Part shown: positions 1 to 12,360 of the stretch, one piece after another
How the letters are laid out: the number at the start of each line of letters is the position of its first letter
Position numbering within the stretch: the first letter of the stretch is position 1
Assembly (NCBI RefSeq): GCF_019649055.1
Contig: NW_026570271.1
Coordinates: 496,001 to 560,000 of the forward strand
DNA length: 64,000 nucleotides
Direction of reading: 5' to 3'
Origin: Paramacrobiotus metropolitanus
Taxonomy: Eukaryota > Tardigrada > Eutardigrada > Parachela > Macrobiotidae
Notes under the pieces: generated by a model
The model's input: only the letters and a program-made list of their open reading frames with translations
Told to the model about the DNA's origin: nothing
Databases searched by the model: none
Translations under genes and position numbers: made by a program

Positions 1-315
1 CCCTGGTGCGCCTTGGGATGTTTCAATGCTAGATAAAGGATTAAGCAAGTGCTGATTGGCATCCGAACGGCACTTTGCATTCACCTGTGGGTGGGTGCAG
101 TAGTCTACACTGTTGTCCCGCTCCCTGAACATTCCCGTTCTCCCAGCTGCGCACAACACTTGCTTAATGCTGTAGCGGGACAAGTTGGCCTTGCGCATAA
201 TGTAAGAGCCAGGATAACCTTTATCGAATAAATCCACGATTTCTTGCTTTTCTTTCGCCGCCAGCTCCCATATTTCCCGTTCTTTGACGCTCACCATTTC
301 TTCCGCTGGCTCGCC
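1..315 (-). CDS. Family 1 HTH gene, exon 2, cut by window edge (copy F)
   Basis: An open frame runs off the window start. An ATG lies at 297-295, and a plausible splice acceptor (AG at 317-316 after an AAAAATTTC tract) keeps the frame open from 315. The protein has one clear HTH module of the local family, with the EKQEIVDLF core followed by the SYIM, SRYSIKQVL and CAAGRT landmarks, as in the copies at 11.1, 17.8 and 52.4 kb. After RERD the sequence diverges and the usual second module (RPVVLELF, GW, WV, IIRDAG) is not recognisable, so this copy may have lost it. The long Pro/Gln-rich N-terminus of the other family 1 genes is also missing from this exon. The zinc-finger exon would lie beyond the window. 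A DNA-binding role is inferred only from the HTH. Confidence 0.55.
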
Positions 316-319
316 CTGA

Positions 320-1400
320 AATTTTTGAATCCTAATCGTCGATTGTCATTGACCAAATGAGCGCCGCATTGTTGCGGGGAGATTCTCGGCAACTGAATGG
401 GTGTAATATTATTCCTTCAATCGATCGCTGCCAGTTGCGTCGGTTCACCCGGAAGAGAAAATGAAAATTCACCAGCGGGACCGTTTTATTCGCCGATCAA
501 CACAATGGATATTGACCGGGATGCAGGCTTTTGTGAACCGATATGGAAAAGCCTATGCCACATCAGTGTTTCGTGAGTTACTCAGCCGGTGCGTATCACT
601 ATGTCTGATATCTGGGAACATTCTTATAAGGTACACAATGTCATATAAACATGCGATGCTGTGCCCAACTACCCATGGCTGGGCATGCGGCAACTGTTGT
701 CTATAATATACAATCGCGAGTAGTTCCAAAGTGCTAGCAGTACTTATCTCCGCTGCTGCTCAGCATTCTTTCCTTCCTTTATTTTGCGCAAAAACTTCGT
801 GATGCAGTCCTAAGCGGAGGAGATGCGATTTATTAACGGTATGTATGTTTAAAGCAAATTAGCTGTACAGAAAGCGGCGTAAGTATGTTACTGTACTGTG
901 TATTCTTAAAATAATTTAGCGCCGCTGAAACGAGGCAGATACAATCCCAGAGCGCAGTGTTCACGTTAATGTATCTTCAAGGCTTTCACAACGCAGTTAT
1001 CTAATCCACACCAGCCGGCGGTATAGGTTAGATTATAAAGTGAAAGTTCTCGTGCATGTACAAGGATATGGCGCCATGTACTTGTACCCGGTTAATTCCC
1101 TTAAATACCAGACTTGACACAGCAAATACACACAGTGACTCACGACTTCACCTTTTTGGGATAAGCGTACCGGTGCAATGTGAACGCGATCCGATATTAC
1201 GTTACATTCACAATTAGTAATATTAATATAAAACTCAGAAATGGATCTTTAATAATTTGATAACATTATAAAAAATTTCTAAAAATTCTTGCAATAATAA
1301 AGCGAAGTTGGAGTTCATTGTTAACTACATGCATTGTGCAAAAATTCGCCTGTTAACCATGCCTGAAATATTAAGCTACGAGTAGCTGTATTAAGCTAGA
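320..1400. other. Upstream DNA of copy F, no gene seen
   Basis: No convincing coding frame. Patches resemble the DNA upstream of the family 1 copy at 6.9 kb: the CACAGTGACTCA block near 1131-1142 matches one near 7306-7317. This is a shared upstream region from duplication of copies E and F. A promoter or first exon may lie here but no boundary can be fixed. Confidence 0.4.
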
Positions 1401-1401
1401 T

Positions 1402-2357
1402 CCCGGGTGGCCCAAAAAAATGGCGGTCTCAGTTTTTGTTTTGCTGTGCGCGAACGAACCACTTGTCGTACGAGAAAGTTTTTGGATTTAATAAATTACA
1501 AATTTTATTAGCTACTGAACGTGAAAGAACTTATTTTGAAAAGTTGTGACACGATCGCGAAAAACCAAGCCAACTGAAATCGTGCGGAAGCATATCCTGA
1601 TCCAGCTATTGAACTCTAAAATTTGGTGTCATTTGTTATGCATGCTAAACATTTCATTTTTTTCAATTGTTTCATCTAGAGAAGGTCGTTTTTTATCAGC
1701 ATAATAAAAGCGGTTTCCATAGTGCACGCAATGGGGGAGCAATCATGCAATGCACTCAACTCACTTTTTGAAAGAATGCCGATTTTTTGATTAATTTTTG
1801 ATCCATTTTATTGTAGTTTTTTATGCATGACAGGCTGCAACAAAACGGGTCAATTTAGCTGTTATGTATAGTTAAGGTATTGCTCTTATAGAAGCAAGTT
1901 TGATTGAGATTCGCTCTTGCAGGTTGATGAGAAATCTATTTTTGAAAATGCTGATGTAGGATTTCACGAAAGTTAAATGTGCGGCGCTCCAGCTTCCCAG
2001 TTTCTGGACCGAATGCGGTTACCAACATACCGTATCTTTTTACGTTAAAAAAAAAACAAGAAACAATCCCTCTTTTTGAAATACTAAAGTGACAAACTTT
2101 AACCTACTAAGCTAAATAACAGCAACTTTAATGCGCTAATGGGGAAATCCAAAATTTCGGTTCTGGGACACCGGCAAAATTCACCTATTTTATTAAAATA
2201 AATTACGAAAAGGTTAAATTTTTGTTTATGTTAAGTACATTAAGCAATTCTATGTCTTAAACATTGCTCTTTCGAAAAAAACTAATGTGGCAATCGGACG
2301 TTGGGCAGGGCCAGTGCACAATGGTTAACTAGACCGCCATTTTGTTGGGCCACCGGG
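1402..2357. mobile_element. DNA transposon with about 28-bp terminal inverted repeats, nonautonomous
   Basis: The left end reads CCCGGGTGGCCCAAAAAAAT followed by GGCGGTCT. The right end carries the inverse (AGACCGCCAT, TTTGTTGGGCCACCGGG) with few mismatches. No open frame inside is long enough for a transposase. The paralogous DNA near 7570-7600 runs straight from GCTGTAGAT to the equivalent of the right flank without these bases, so it acts as an empty site and fixes the insertion point. I could not define a target duplication, so the superfamily is open. Confidence 0.75.
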
Positions 2358-3300
2358 TACATGTACTGCATTTAACCCTGTTGCTCGTTTGAAAAAGCTT
2401 ATTAGACGTACATACGGTAAGTACTCTGTATTTTTAAACTCGTTGTATTTCCACCGATTTATGAGCAGCATCGTCCGTTGGTTTTGCTTGAACGCTAGCG
2501 TTTATTATGGGTTTCTCAATTATCAGGTAGAGTCTTTTTTATCCGCGTTGCGTTTGGTTTGACATTTTTGTTGTCAAAAAGTGAAAACGGCATCTTCATT
2601 TTTTGACAAAATTTATAGCAGTCCTAGCAGCAGTAGGTAACGCAACCGATTACATTTGCTACATTTATAAGGGTCCGACACAATGTGTTACCAAAAACTG
2701 GCGGTTACATTACAGTCATGAATCGACTTGGATTAAATATAATATAATAAATGGGTTGCGAAAGAGTGCATTTCTACTGCGCACCGCAGGTAGCATGATT
2801 ACAAACAGCTAATCACAAGGAACCATTATCACTTACTTACTATAACCGTTGAAAAAGATACACTCCACATATACATATAGACATCAATACATGTACAGTA
2901 TATTAATCCGACGCAGGGATACATGAAAGACTTTCGTCAGTAAACCGCTTGTATGGGATAATAATAATCCAAACATTATTTCACACAATATCGTCCAGTT
3001 TTATAATTTTTCAGCATCATTCTTAAACAAAAAATGAATGATAATGTCTTCAGTCGGCGTAAGGTTGAAGGCATCAGGGCCCAAAAACGACCAATACAAT
3101 ATACATGAACGACACGATTGAAAATCGATGCGAGCTGTATTAATTATCATTACTCACAATGTCCAAGCGGAGACTGCGGTCTACACTCGAGCATGTATGC
3201 CGTACTCTGTACTTCAGTTTCTGCAGTCATGAATAATCGGTCGCTGTCCTATTTCTCCACGTAGCTGTATGAAATGCGCATGCAGTACTTTCTCTGTTCT
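2358..3300. repeat. Segment duplicated at 7.58-8.52 kb
   Basis: Blocks in the same order occur in both places: TTTAACCCT and TTGCTCGTT, the GAACGCTAGCGTTTATT region against GACGCTAGCTTTTGTTACT, and the stretch around AATCCGACGCAGGGATA (2904 on) against AATCCGAAACAGGGATA (8424 on). The copies are clearly diverged. No coding frame is evident. This supports one duplication covering family 1 copies E and F with their upstream DNA. Confidence 0.6.
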
Positions 3301-5708
3301 GTAGTGTTTTACTAAACACGTTGGCACCAACAGGAAACGTGATCAACGTTGTTAGTGTTTTCTCTCATGTAAAATCTTCCTATGATCAACTTAAAAAGAG
3401 AAATCTGGAGAAATTCACCCGTTATTAAACTCATTTTTCAATCTCATTAAAAGTTTAAAATAGAAAGCTCTGTTCGAACCAATCGAGGATCCGGCACGAC
3501 GTATGGGATGGTCGCGTTGATCGAGTTCCAGCTGGGCGGAAACCCAGTGTGAGGGAGATAGATTGTTTTACAGAGCATTCAGTGCAGCTCGTCACGGTTC
3601 GGTAACCTGCCGGTTATTGTAACCGGAATCGCGTCGATTTGCACGCCACTTTAAACCGGTTGTAGTCAGACGTAAATGATGTCACTTGTGGATGTCTTTA
3701 GTGATGTACAGATGTGATGTGTGTTGTGGATGTGACTTTAATGTGATGTAGTGGTCAGTGCTGTCTGACGCTAGATTGTTTTGCTAGATTGAGTCGATGA
3801 CATGACTGATATGTAGACCAAATGTGGGCTGAGTCTGTAGAAAAGAACATATACTCAAGCAAAAGCTGTACGGTACGTACCGGTATATACTCTGCGCTCC
3901 AGAAATTTTTTTTAAAAATCGGGAAGGTTCAAGAATCAGTGTTCGGCAAAGAATTCAGTGAGAGAGTGTGTCGGAATGCGCTGCGCATTGTAAGTCGTGT
4001 TGCGTTATTTGCAGATGGGTTCTACGGGTCCATTATGGGAAATTGTTTTATGCCTTTGTAGGTTAATAAACACAAAAAAAACAGAATTTTACTATTTAAG
4101 AACCAATTTGTCGCATTAATTACTCCCAAGAATGTAATTACCACTCCACTGTGTAAGATAGAATGCCTGCAGCTGTTAGGACAAGAACTGGGTTCAATAT
4201 ATGGGGTTACCCCAATACTTTAGGACACGCCTGGCTCGCTTGGTTCCAAATCAAACCAAGTTATCCCAGCAAAGAGAGCAGGTCTCGCACGCCACAATCT
4301 CGGAACCGAAGTCTCTTCATTCGTCTACTACCAGCTCCTCACAAAGTAAACCACCATAAAGATAATGCCCGACACTTTTCTGCAATCTCTTCCGGGTCTC
4401 GCAACTCTGTTGTTTTGAATTATACCAACCGAACCACCAGTAAACCAACATATTATATGTACAGAGTATACCATGTACCGGACACACTGACAATTTACCC
4501 ACGCGAACGTGAGAAAAATCAAACAACATTAATGGACATCGTGATGAAAGATCAAATAAAACAGCAATTAATATGAAAATTGGAGCCGGAAGTACAATAC
4601 ATTAGCACACAGAAAACCAAAAACGGAATGATTATCTACACCGAACACGAGCAGATGGATGTCATTCTACCACAACCCATAGTTGCCTCTACGTTGCAAG
4701 GTCGTACACAGCCAAAAAGCGTGCAACTGACAAACTTTAGAATAAGCAAAAAAATTTTATACAAATTCTTAGTGATTTCAGTTAAACTCGTATTATAACG
4801 AACGCACCTGATTTGCGATAAGCATCCAGGTTACAACGCGTGCCCATAAACTGCGAGCACAAGCCATAAAAAGTAAATAAAAAGCAGTTAAGGCTTTGGA
4901 AAGGGCGTGTTCACCACAAGCTGGGCAAGCATCTGGTTTTCAACGCCGCATACTCTGCCAGCTTGCGATTCTCCGCGGCTCCCCCTAAAACCGTGGAGAA
5001 GCTGCTGCAGCGTAGTCGTACCTCTTCCAGGTACATTACAAAGTTTACGGTACTAGCGTACATTATGGAAAACCTCACGGTCTACCAACATTCTTTGCCC
5101 TTTCAAAACTGAGCGCTGGTAATACAAAGCGATGTTTTCCGCGACAAGCGGCATTAGTAAGTCCTTAGATGTAGCTCTCCGCCGTAAAAGTCATACATGG
5201 ATATAAGCGATGGATATAAGCGAATTATTTTCTTGAATTATTATGAGGGAGATATTTGTACAAATTGTATGTAGAAGCGGTGTAAGTGATCCATCGACAC
5301 TGCTTCTTGTATGCGACAAAAATATCAAGCATTTTAATACTCAATAGATGTATCTGTATTCCAGATTGCCACAGTCCGCCTGCCCCGGTTAGCCAAAACA
5401 AGTGGTATATTTTTCGATCATTTCCAGCTATTACAAGTGAATAATTTTTATCATTCAGCCGCTTTAGAACCTATCTCAAGGGCGACACAAATAAAGGCAA
5501 TCATTTCATCAGTTGTGTAGATCTGTTTTCCAGATAGTTATGGCATCGCTCGTACGCTGCCGCACCGCGGTGCTCACAAATCTATTAACACAAAACAACA
5601 AAAATACAAAAACAAGCGCAAAAATTAAGGACACCGTATTTGTCAAGACTGAAAATTAGCATTAAATGTAGTTAATTAAATGTAGTACTTAGTTAATGCT
5701 TTAATGGA
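3301..5708. other. Intergenic, no supported gene
   Basis: A 137-codon frame at 4163-4576 on the plus strand overlaps similar-length frames on the minus strand and shows no domain, so I do not call it. A short stretch near 5150-5200 faintly resembles the start of a family 2 last exon but is too weak to annotate. Nothing else is recognisable. Confidence 0.4.
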
Positions 5709-6942
5709 TTAAGTTAAAGCTTTAACAGAGTGTAAGCTATAGTTCTGCCACGCAGATCGCGATTGGTACTTAATAACGTGTCTGCCAGCCTTCACCGGCT
5801 TTCGGCTTCTAAATTTACAACCAGTACAATATAGAAAGTTCCCGGCTGTACGAAGTTCATGCACTTTGTCGGCCAAATGTAACAGGAATGCTTCGTCATT
5901 GTCCCAGGATAAACGGCAAACCTGGCACTGGTATCGGCCGCTCATGGTCGAATTTTCTTCGGGAAACGGCACTGTTACAGGTGGAGTTTCCGCGAATCTG
6001 CCCGGCGACATAAAGGATGGTTCGCTGACTTTGTCCTCCTGTTTTACTTGGCCAGCGGAAAGTTGTTCAGGTACAAGTTCTCTGGCGCTGCCACTCGTTT
6101 GCTTGTGCCCATCCACGGCTAATTATAAAAATAAACGCTACGGTATTTAAAAAACAATAAACACTTTGCTGACAGATGTTCGACCGATACATGGATGACA
6201 TCAAAATTCTGATATCACTGATAATTTAATGCTGTAGTTTGTTGTTTTATCCGTGGTTTTAATAGTTAGACTTTAATTCGATTATTAAATAGTTTACGAG
6301 AATAAAATTGGAAATGTTATCCGACATACCGCTTCCGCCTCCAGCGATACCGTGTTTTGCCTTTCTAAGCTTCGCATCTTCTTTGGCGGTGCGTATTTCT
6401 TCCCAATACAGATTATCCATTGCAATGCTCATGATAGAACGTGATTCATTTCCGGTGGCGGACGTATGCGCATCTTCGGCAATTGTCCAGTCCAGTCCGG
6501 CCCAAGGAGCTTTTCGTTTTTCGCGACGAGATATCCGCCATACGCCATGCCGCTTCTTAATCGTCACGATTGCATGCTTACCATGATCTGTACATTTGAA
6601 AGGGGAACTTTTCGTCGTGCGTGTTTGATGAGTTAAGCCAGCATCCCTGATTATCTCTTCCACCCAGGACGTTCTAGCTTTAACGTGCTTCTTTATCGCA
6701 TGATTGGACCAGCCTTGCTTAAACAGCCCCAGAACAACCGGTCGCAGTGCGCCGTACTTTTTTTGATTTCGTTCGGGAGCAGTCCTTCCCGCTGCGCACA
6801 ACTGCTGCCTAATGCAGTAACTAGACACACTGGTTTTCGACATAATGCTGCAGCAAGTGTGACCTTGGTCGAATAATTCCAGGATTTCTTGGTTGTCTTC
6901 GGGAATAGGGTTGTGTATGTCCCAGCCTGTGCGATTTCTGTT
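5709..6942 (-). CDS. Family 1 HTH plus zinc-finger gene (copy E), 5' end unclear
   Basis: Two exons. The HTH exon is open from 6942 (a stop precedes it) to a donor at 6350 (exon end 6351, GTATCG). The last exon starts at 6118 after an AATTAG acceptor and ends at 5709. The intron is phase 1, as in every other copy. The HTH exon has module 1 (QEILELF, SIM, CAAGRT) and module 2 (RPVVLGLF, GW, WVEEIIRDAG). The last exon has the finger C-x2-C-x12-H-x5-H (CQVCRLSW start) and the incomplete second finger CTGCKF, GRHVIKYQS. The Pro/Gln-rich N-terminus of other family 1 copies is absent; a weak acceptor near 6938 could join an unseen exon. Nuclear DNA binding is inferred. It may be 5'-truncated. Confidence 0.65.
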
Positions 6943-9191
6943 TCATTCTCTGGTACGTTCTGATAGCCTGCAACTCAGAGCCATGTTATGGAAACGCTTC
7001 TTTTCATATGCACTACGACTGCATTTTGATTTAAATGCCCATGCTATCATGTACAGCAGGTTTATATGGAATACGGTGATGAAAAATATCAATCAAAATT
7101 TATAAACTATTAAACCGACATTGGCTATAATACCTCACTGAACACAGTAACAATTTCCGCTGTGCAATAGTACAGAGTGAATTGCTTACTCAGTCTTATG
7201 GACGGAATAAACGAATCAGTCCTTAAGATTCAATAACAACTGAATAAAAAATTCAGCTTGTTGCTTTCTTTACAGCAGCAATGATCACTTAAGGACATAC
7301 ATACACAGTGACTCATGTCCTCGCCCTGTTAAGGTTAGGTGTTGTACTAGGTTCGGACCATCAGATCTTTGATCAGATTCGCAGTGAGTAATACTACTGT
7401 ATTTCTAGCAAAATTAAAGAAGCTGACGCTCAAAAGTGGAACCGTAATAATTCAACTACTTTCAAAGAAGTTCGTAATAATTCTCGCATTAAAAGTGATA
7501 TTTTCGCTTATTATTTGGTTATTACGTATTATGCAAAAGCGTGCATTCATTATTTATGTTCAAAATATGAAGCTGCTGTAGATACCAGTGCCGTTTAACC
7601 CTTTTGCTCGTTATCAAAGAAAGCCAGCAATACAAATTGTTTTATTTGTGTTTTCAACGATTTACGCAGTACCATCGCTTGTTGGCTTCGCCAGAACTCG
7701 ACGCTAGCTTTTGTTACTCATAGCTTTTATCACTGGAAAGTGGAAACCACGCCCGAACTTTTTGCTTCCAAAAAGATAAAAACAGCATTTCTCTTTTTTA
7801 ACAAACCTTCTAATAATGGTCATTATGCAGCACAACTGATTAGTTTTAATATATGTAAAGACCTGATACAGTCTACCCTAGGGTAGGTAAGCAGTTGTGT
7901 ACCTGCTGCCGTTAGACGGCTGAAGTGCAACTTTACGGTATTCATGGTGCTTATGTACCGTGGCGGACCTGGCCATAATTTTTACATCGTATTGTCGCCT
8001 AAATCTGAATACATGCGTTGTTCAAAATATACACTAAACAAATGACTGCTTATAGACAAATGCAGAAGAATCCATGATCAGAACCAGACCCAGTTTAAAT
8101 ACACTATGGACAGTTTGGAGCACCAAAAAAGCCAGATGCATTACAGTAAGTAAATCGGTTGGGAGAAAACGGGATGCGGGAGCGTGTACATTGTACGTAT
8201 AATCGTATACTGTACTATCATCCTCTTAATGCGTGGGCCGCGGTGGCGATGAGCAACCTAGTGTCTGGTTGAGTCAGGAAAAATTGTGAAATAAAGCAAT
8301 AAGTTGGAATCAATAAAGCAATCAATCTAATCACGAAAAGCACCAAACACCACTGACCTACCATTACCCTTACAAAAATTGCATTCCACATACTGAGTCT
8401 GCACTCTACTTTGCAGTATCAATCCGAAACAGGGATATATAGAAAACTTCGTCTGTTAACCGCTCATCCTGCATAGTCCTAATCCGCACGTTATTTCTTG
8501 ACGCATATAAACCGCGCTCATAATTTCTTGGCAACATATTCTTCAGATTACATCCGTTTTCTCTAGCGAAGAAGTCAGTCAATCAGGTTTATCATCTGCG
8601 GAGTTTAACGTTGTGCAGGCAGCAGTTCCTCAAGTAACGTACAACTTAGCGAACTTTATTAGTAGATGGTATACGCCGTTGTACAAGTTGTACATGTTAA
8701 TGGAAAGTTATCAAGTTTTCTAAGGGTAGCCCGCGCGTAAAATAAAAATTCCAGGTGTCTTGTCTGTGGTCTTCGGCATCCAAATCTGTTTTGTAAAAGT
8801 GTTCGAAATGCGACAATTGTAAAAGATTGTTTGGTGAGAAGTGTTGAAGTATTAAGCGAGCATTGATATGCTCGCCTTCAGGAACTGAGGGCGACGTTTT
8901 GTATAGTAATTTCGCACAGCACGAGATACGTCATGCGATGCGAGTTGAATATTCTTTTACATAGTAAAGGATAAAGTACAAATAAACGTACAATACAAAA
9001 CGGCACATTACAGCACACACAGCGCAACACATTAACAATAAAAAATACCACATCACATTATCGCGCAATACGCGCACATTATTCACTGCAGCAACTATGT
9101 ACATCTGGATCTTAGACGCTTAAACAAAATCACGGAAAACTGCGGCAGCGCAAAATGTGCCGCGAATGTGGACATCTATCTGTAAAATAAC
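6943..9191. other. Intergenic DNA upstream of copy E and downstream of copy A
   Basis: The part from about 7300 to 8520 is the partner of 1130-3050. It includes the empty site of the transposon at 1402-2357 near 7580. No HTH or zinc-finger relic is recognisable downstream of copy A, unlike copies B, C and D. Confidence 0.45.
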
Positions 9192-11122
9192 TCAGTGGAC
9201 AGTTTTTATACAATGCATTTTATGATTTTGTGGTGTACTTTTTGACTGGTACTTAATAATGTGCGAGCCCATTTTCACCGGCTTTCGGGTTTTGTATTTG
9301 CATCCGGTACAATATAAGAAAGTCCCGGTAGAAATAATTTTTTCATGTTCTTTGTTTGCCAAATGAAATAGGAACGCTTGCTCCTCGTCGTAAGATATGC
9401 GGCAAATCTGGCACTCAAATCTTGCGTTACGACAGTTGAAATTTTCGGGAGGAATCGAAAATATTCCGGAAGGAACTCTCGCGCATTTGTCCGCCAACAT
9501 ATTGGAATGTTCCATTGTTTTCTCCCGTTGTTTTCTGTGGTCGGAGGCAGGCTGCTCAGGGGCAACGGGTGCTGTGAAGCCGACTCCCGGAATGAACATT
9601 TCCTTGTGATTTCCGAGCTCTAAAATTTATAAACAGCTTTCTGGTATGGCTGAGCCAGAAAAATATATGTACCGTATAAGTATGAAATTATATTACCATC
9701 CTGCAACTCGTTTTGTGTACTCGCTGGTCAGTAGTTTAAATTTGTACCTTTGGTCCATTACCATAACAGCATTGGGCACTTATGAAATTACTGTATTAGC
9801 TAGGTGCATAAAATATGATCAGATTCTATCTTTAATCCCTGAAAATGCTAAAGCGGCGTTCTGTATTATTACAACACCAGCGCGCACGGGATGACTTTAT
9901 CGTACGTATTCTATACGTAAAGTACAAAATGTGATTACTTTCATTTTGATGCAGTCTTCAGCTTTTTCACGGTGTACGACTTTGTTTACTTAATAATTTT
10001 ACTTACTTACAGATTTACTTAATAATTTGCAGTCTTTTCTTTAAAGATTGTGTTGATCTAAATCACGTTTCTTGTAGTTGTAATTTCATAGTAATCCATC
10101 TCATCGTACATACCAATCCGGTCTTTGATGGCGTCTTTGGCGAAGGCGGTTTTTATGTGGTTGAAGCCCACATCCTCAGTAGTGACGCCACTACAGACAC
10201 ATTCGCCCCGCTGGCTCTCCAGCAAAACACTGCTATTTCCACCCGATTCGCTTGCGAATTTCGACGGGCGCATGTCTTGGCTGGCTGGATCACGCTGACC
10301 AATGTTCCTTACGTCCTTTGCTTCGGGGCGCCGCAAAAATAGTCCCTCAGCTTCCTCTTTCATAGTCGTCACGCTGTCATTGTTATTCTGGCTTGTGCAT
10401 TTCGGTAAAGAGCTAATTGTAAAGCTTGTTGTCGCTGCAGGACCACTGCTAGGAATAATCGACCGGCTTCTTGGTGTTAGACCAGCCTGCCTTATTATCT
10501 GTTCCACCCACGTCTTGGAAGTTTTAGCGTGCTCTGCAATCGTACAAGTAGACCATCCTTGCTCGAACAACCCCAACACAATTGGTCGCAACCTATCGTA
10601 AACCTCTCGATTCCTTTCCAGAAAGATTGCCGTTCTCCCAGCTGCGGTCAGTACCTTTTTAATGTGGTAAAAGGACAGCTTGGTCTGCCGCATTATGTCG
10701 GAGCAAGTGCGGCCGTTGTCGAATAATTCAAGAATTAATTCTTTTTCGTCCCGGGTGGGGTCGTACCTATACGGTGCCTCACTAATCTTTGCCATTCTTC
10801 CCCGTTGCAGCGATTGACTTTGGGGGGTGCTGCATGTTGAGCAAGGGTTGTGCAAAACTTGGGGAATGGTTTCGGAGCGGTCCTGGGTGTTCAGACCAGT
10901 GATCCCTCCTGGTTGCAGATTTGGTTGAGCCTCAGGAAATGGGAATTGCACTAAACTGTATGCGACTGCGTCGGTGTACGGAACCGTAAATAGATATTTT
11001 GCGTGCCGCGGGATGCTATTCAGAATTGGCGTCGCGGGAATTTCGGTATTGCTGATAATGAGATGTTGCCGTGCCGGGAAATATCCGCCCCACTCAGCAC
11101 ACTGTATATTACAATTATACAT
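9192..11122 (-). CDS. Family 1 HTH plus zinc-finger gene (copy A), apparently intact
   Basis: Exon 2 runs from ATG at 11122 to 10114 (donor GTATGT at 10113). The last exon runs from 9619 (acceptor ATTTTAG) to 9192. The split codon G|AG makes a phase-1 junction and the frame stays open, giving about 479 residues. Residues 1-120 are Pro/Gln-rich and unstructured-looking. HTH module 1 (ELILELF, DIM, AAGRT) and module 2 (RPIVLGLF, GW, WVEQIIRQAG) lie at about 130-220, followed by a Ser/Thr-rich tail. The last exon carries C-x2-C-x12-H-x5-H (CQICRISY start) and CTGCKY with MGSHIIKYQS. An acceptor at 11226-11225 (exon from 11224) implies a 5' untranslated first exon further upstream. The likely role is a nuclear DNA-binding protein; the target is unknown. 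Confidence 0.75.
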
Positions 11123-11224
11123 GTCGTGCCCGTTGGCTATGATAGCAGAGGACTCAAAATAATTCGTTGTGATTTTATTTTTCGTTAGACAGAAGGCGCC
11201 ACTCAGGATCGTTGTAAGTCAGAC
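11123..11224 (-). other. 5' untranslated part of copy A exon 2
   Basis: The acceptor CTATTTTGTAG is followed by GTCTGACTTAC. The same start (AG then GTTAGAAT, GTTAGAGT or GTCAGAAT) opens exon 2 of the family 1 copies B, C and D. The conserved junction shows that all have an upstream noncoding exon. Confidence 0.6.
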
Positions 11225-11932
11225 CTACAAAATAGAAATATTATGGCTATAATAGTAATTAGTAATTAACGCAAGGGTCGTGGACTCGTGCTGCGCGAGC
11301 TACAACCATCGCGTAATTTCCACTGATATAAGAAGGAAATGCTACACATTAATTTTCTAATTTATTTATGCTGTTTGTACAAGTACCGAGTGTCTGGCTA
11401 CCCGACCCGATATCATTGTAGTTATTGTCTTTTACTTAATTTCATCTTTCCACATTTGTTCTTGGCAAAACAAAATTTTTAGAATATAGTCTCGCTTCTT
11501 ACCGGTATGATTGCAGAGCCTTAATTTATTTCTGCTAAAATGTTTTGTAGTGAACCGTACTTCCGCTGCAACTACTCTAGGGATCGATGAGCAACAAATT
11601 TTCTAAAACTTCTATTTTGTCAAACCACTTACTTTAACATAAAATCAAGTAAGGGAGCAAGGTTACAGTGGTGAGAACAAACAGCGAGCAGTAAAAGCAA
11701 TAGCATGATAAAACCGAATAATACAACACATACGACTCTTTTAACGAAAAGATTTGTGTTTGGGTACGCCCACCAAACCATTGCCGAATAAAGCACTTTC
11801 TAAAGGTTATGCTAATATTACTCTCCCTTTACGCAAAAAACCAAATTTTTCTGAGAGGCGAATTGGTCCCTGGTCAGTGGAATGCAATTTAGAGCCAATG
11901 CATGCCTACCCACATGCGCATATGCGTAGTAT
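11225..11932. other. Upstream DNA of copy A, no gene seen
   Basis: AT-rich, with no coding frame or RNA gene that I can support. The first exon of copy A is expected upstream of here but I could not place it. Confidence 0.4.
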
Positions 11933-11936
11933 TTAA

Positions 11937-12360
11937 GGGATTTGGTTCGGTACATAGGACCAAATTCATGTACATCCACTGGAACTTTCGCTGTCACGCC
12001 CCGCCCCCCCCCCCAAACGCTTTTTTGCATGGCTCTATGATATCTTGTAGCCAAAAGATTTGTATACCTAGACGTGGAACTCGTTTGCACGTGCAACATC
12101 TGGTTGGAAAGTTATGAGTGGACCAAAATTTCAAAAGTTTAAATGCATTCATGTGTACATCTACCAAAAGTCTCATTATAAACCGATCAATGATCGTCTT
12201 CAAATTTCGCCCGTAAATGCACATTAGTATAAAGATCGTGTTTACACCGAACCAAAGTTGCATCATTTTTTTTCAAATTTTAAAATGAATTTCAAACCTG
12301 GGAGTGAAAGTTGCTGTGGATGTACAGTACACAAATCTGGTGCTATGTCCAGAAGGTCCA
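11937..12360. mobile_element. Internally deleted copy of the TTAA foldback element
   Basis: It starts with TTAA (11933-11936) then GGGATTTGG and follows the left arm of the element at 13702-14371 through landmarks GTACATAG, GTAGCCAAA, AACATC and CAAAAGTCTCATTAT. Near 12290 it jumps to the terminal part of the opposite arm (AATCTGGTGCTATGT at 12332-12346). It has decayed relative to the 13.7 kb copy and has no coding capacity. Confidence 0.7.

Noticed and set aside
3465-3490. tRNA B-box-like GTTCGAACC
   Set aside because: No matching A box or cloverleaf found around it.
4163-4576. 137-codon plus-strand frame
   Set aside because: Overlapping minus-strand frames are open as well, there is no recognisable domain, and it has no counterpart near other copies of the locus; probably chance.
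5130-5210. Possible family 2 finger-exon trace
   Set aside because: Only about two short matches (TCTCCGCC, AAGTCAT); too little to distinguish from chance.
5866-6586. Plus-strand frames opposite the family genes (also near 9378, 15786, 17586, 34543, 43156, 51093, 56833, 61696)
   Set aside because: They are antisense to well-supported exons and carry no domain.
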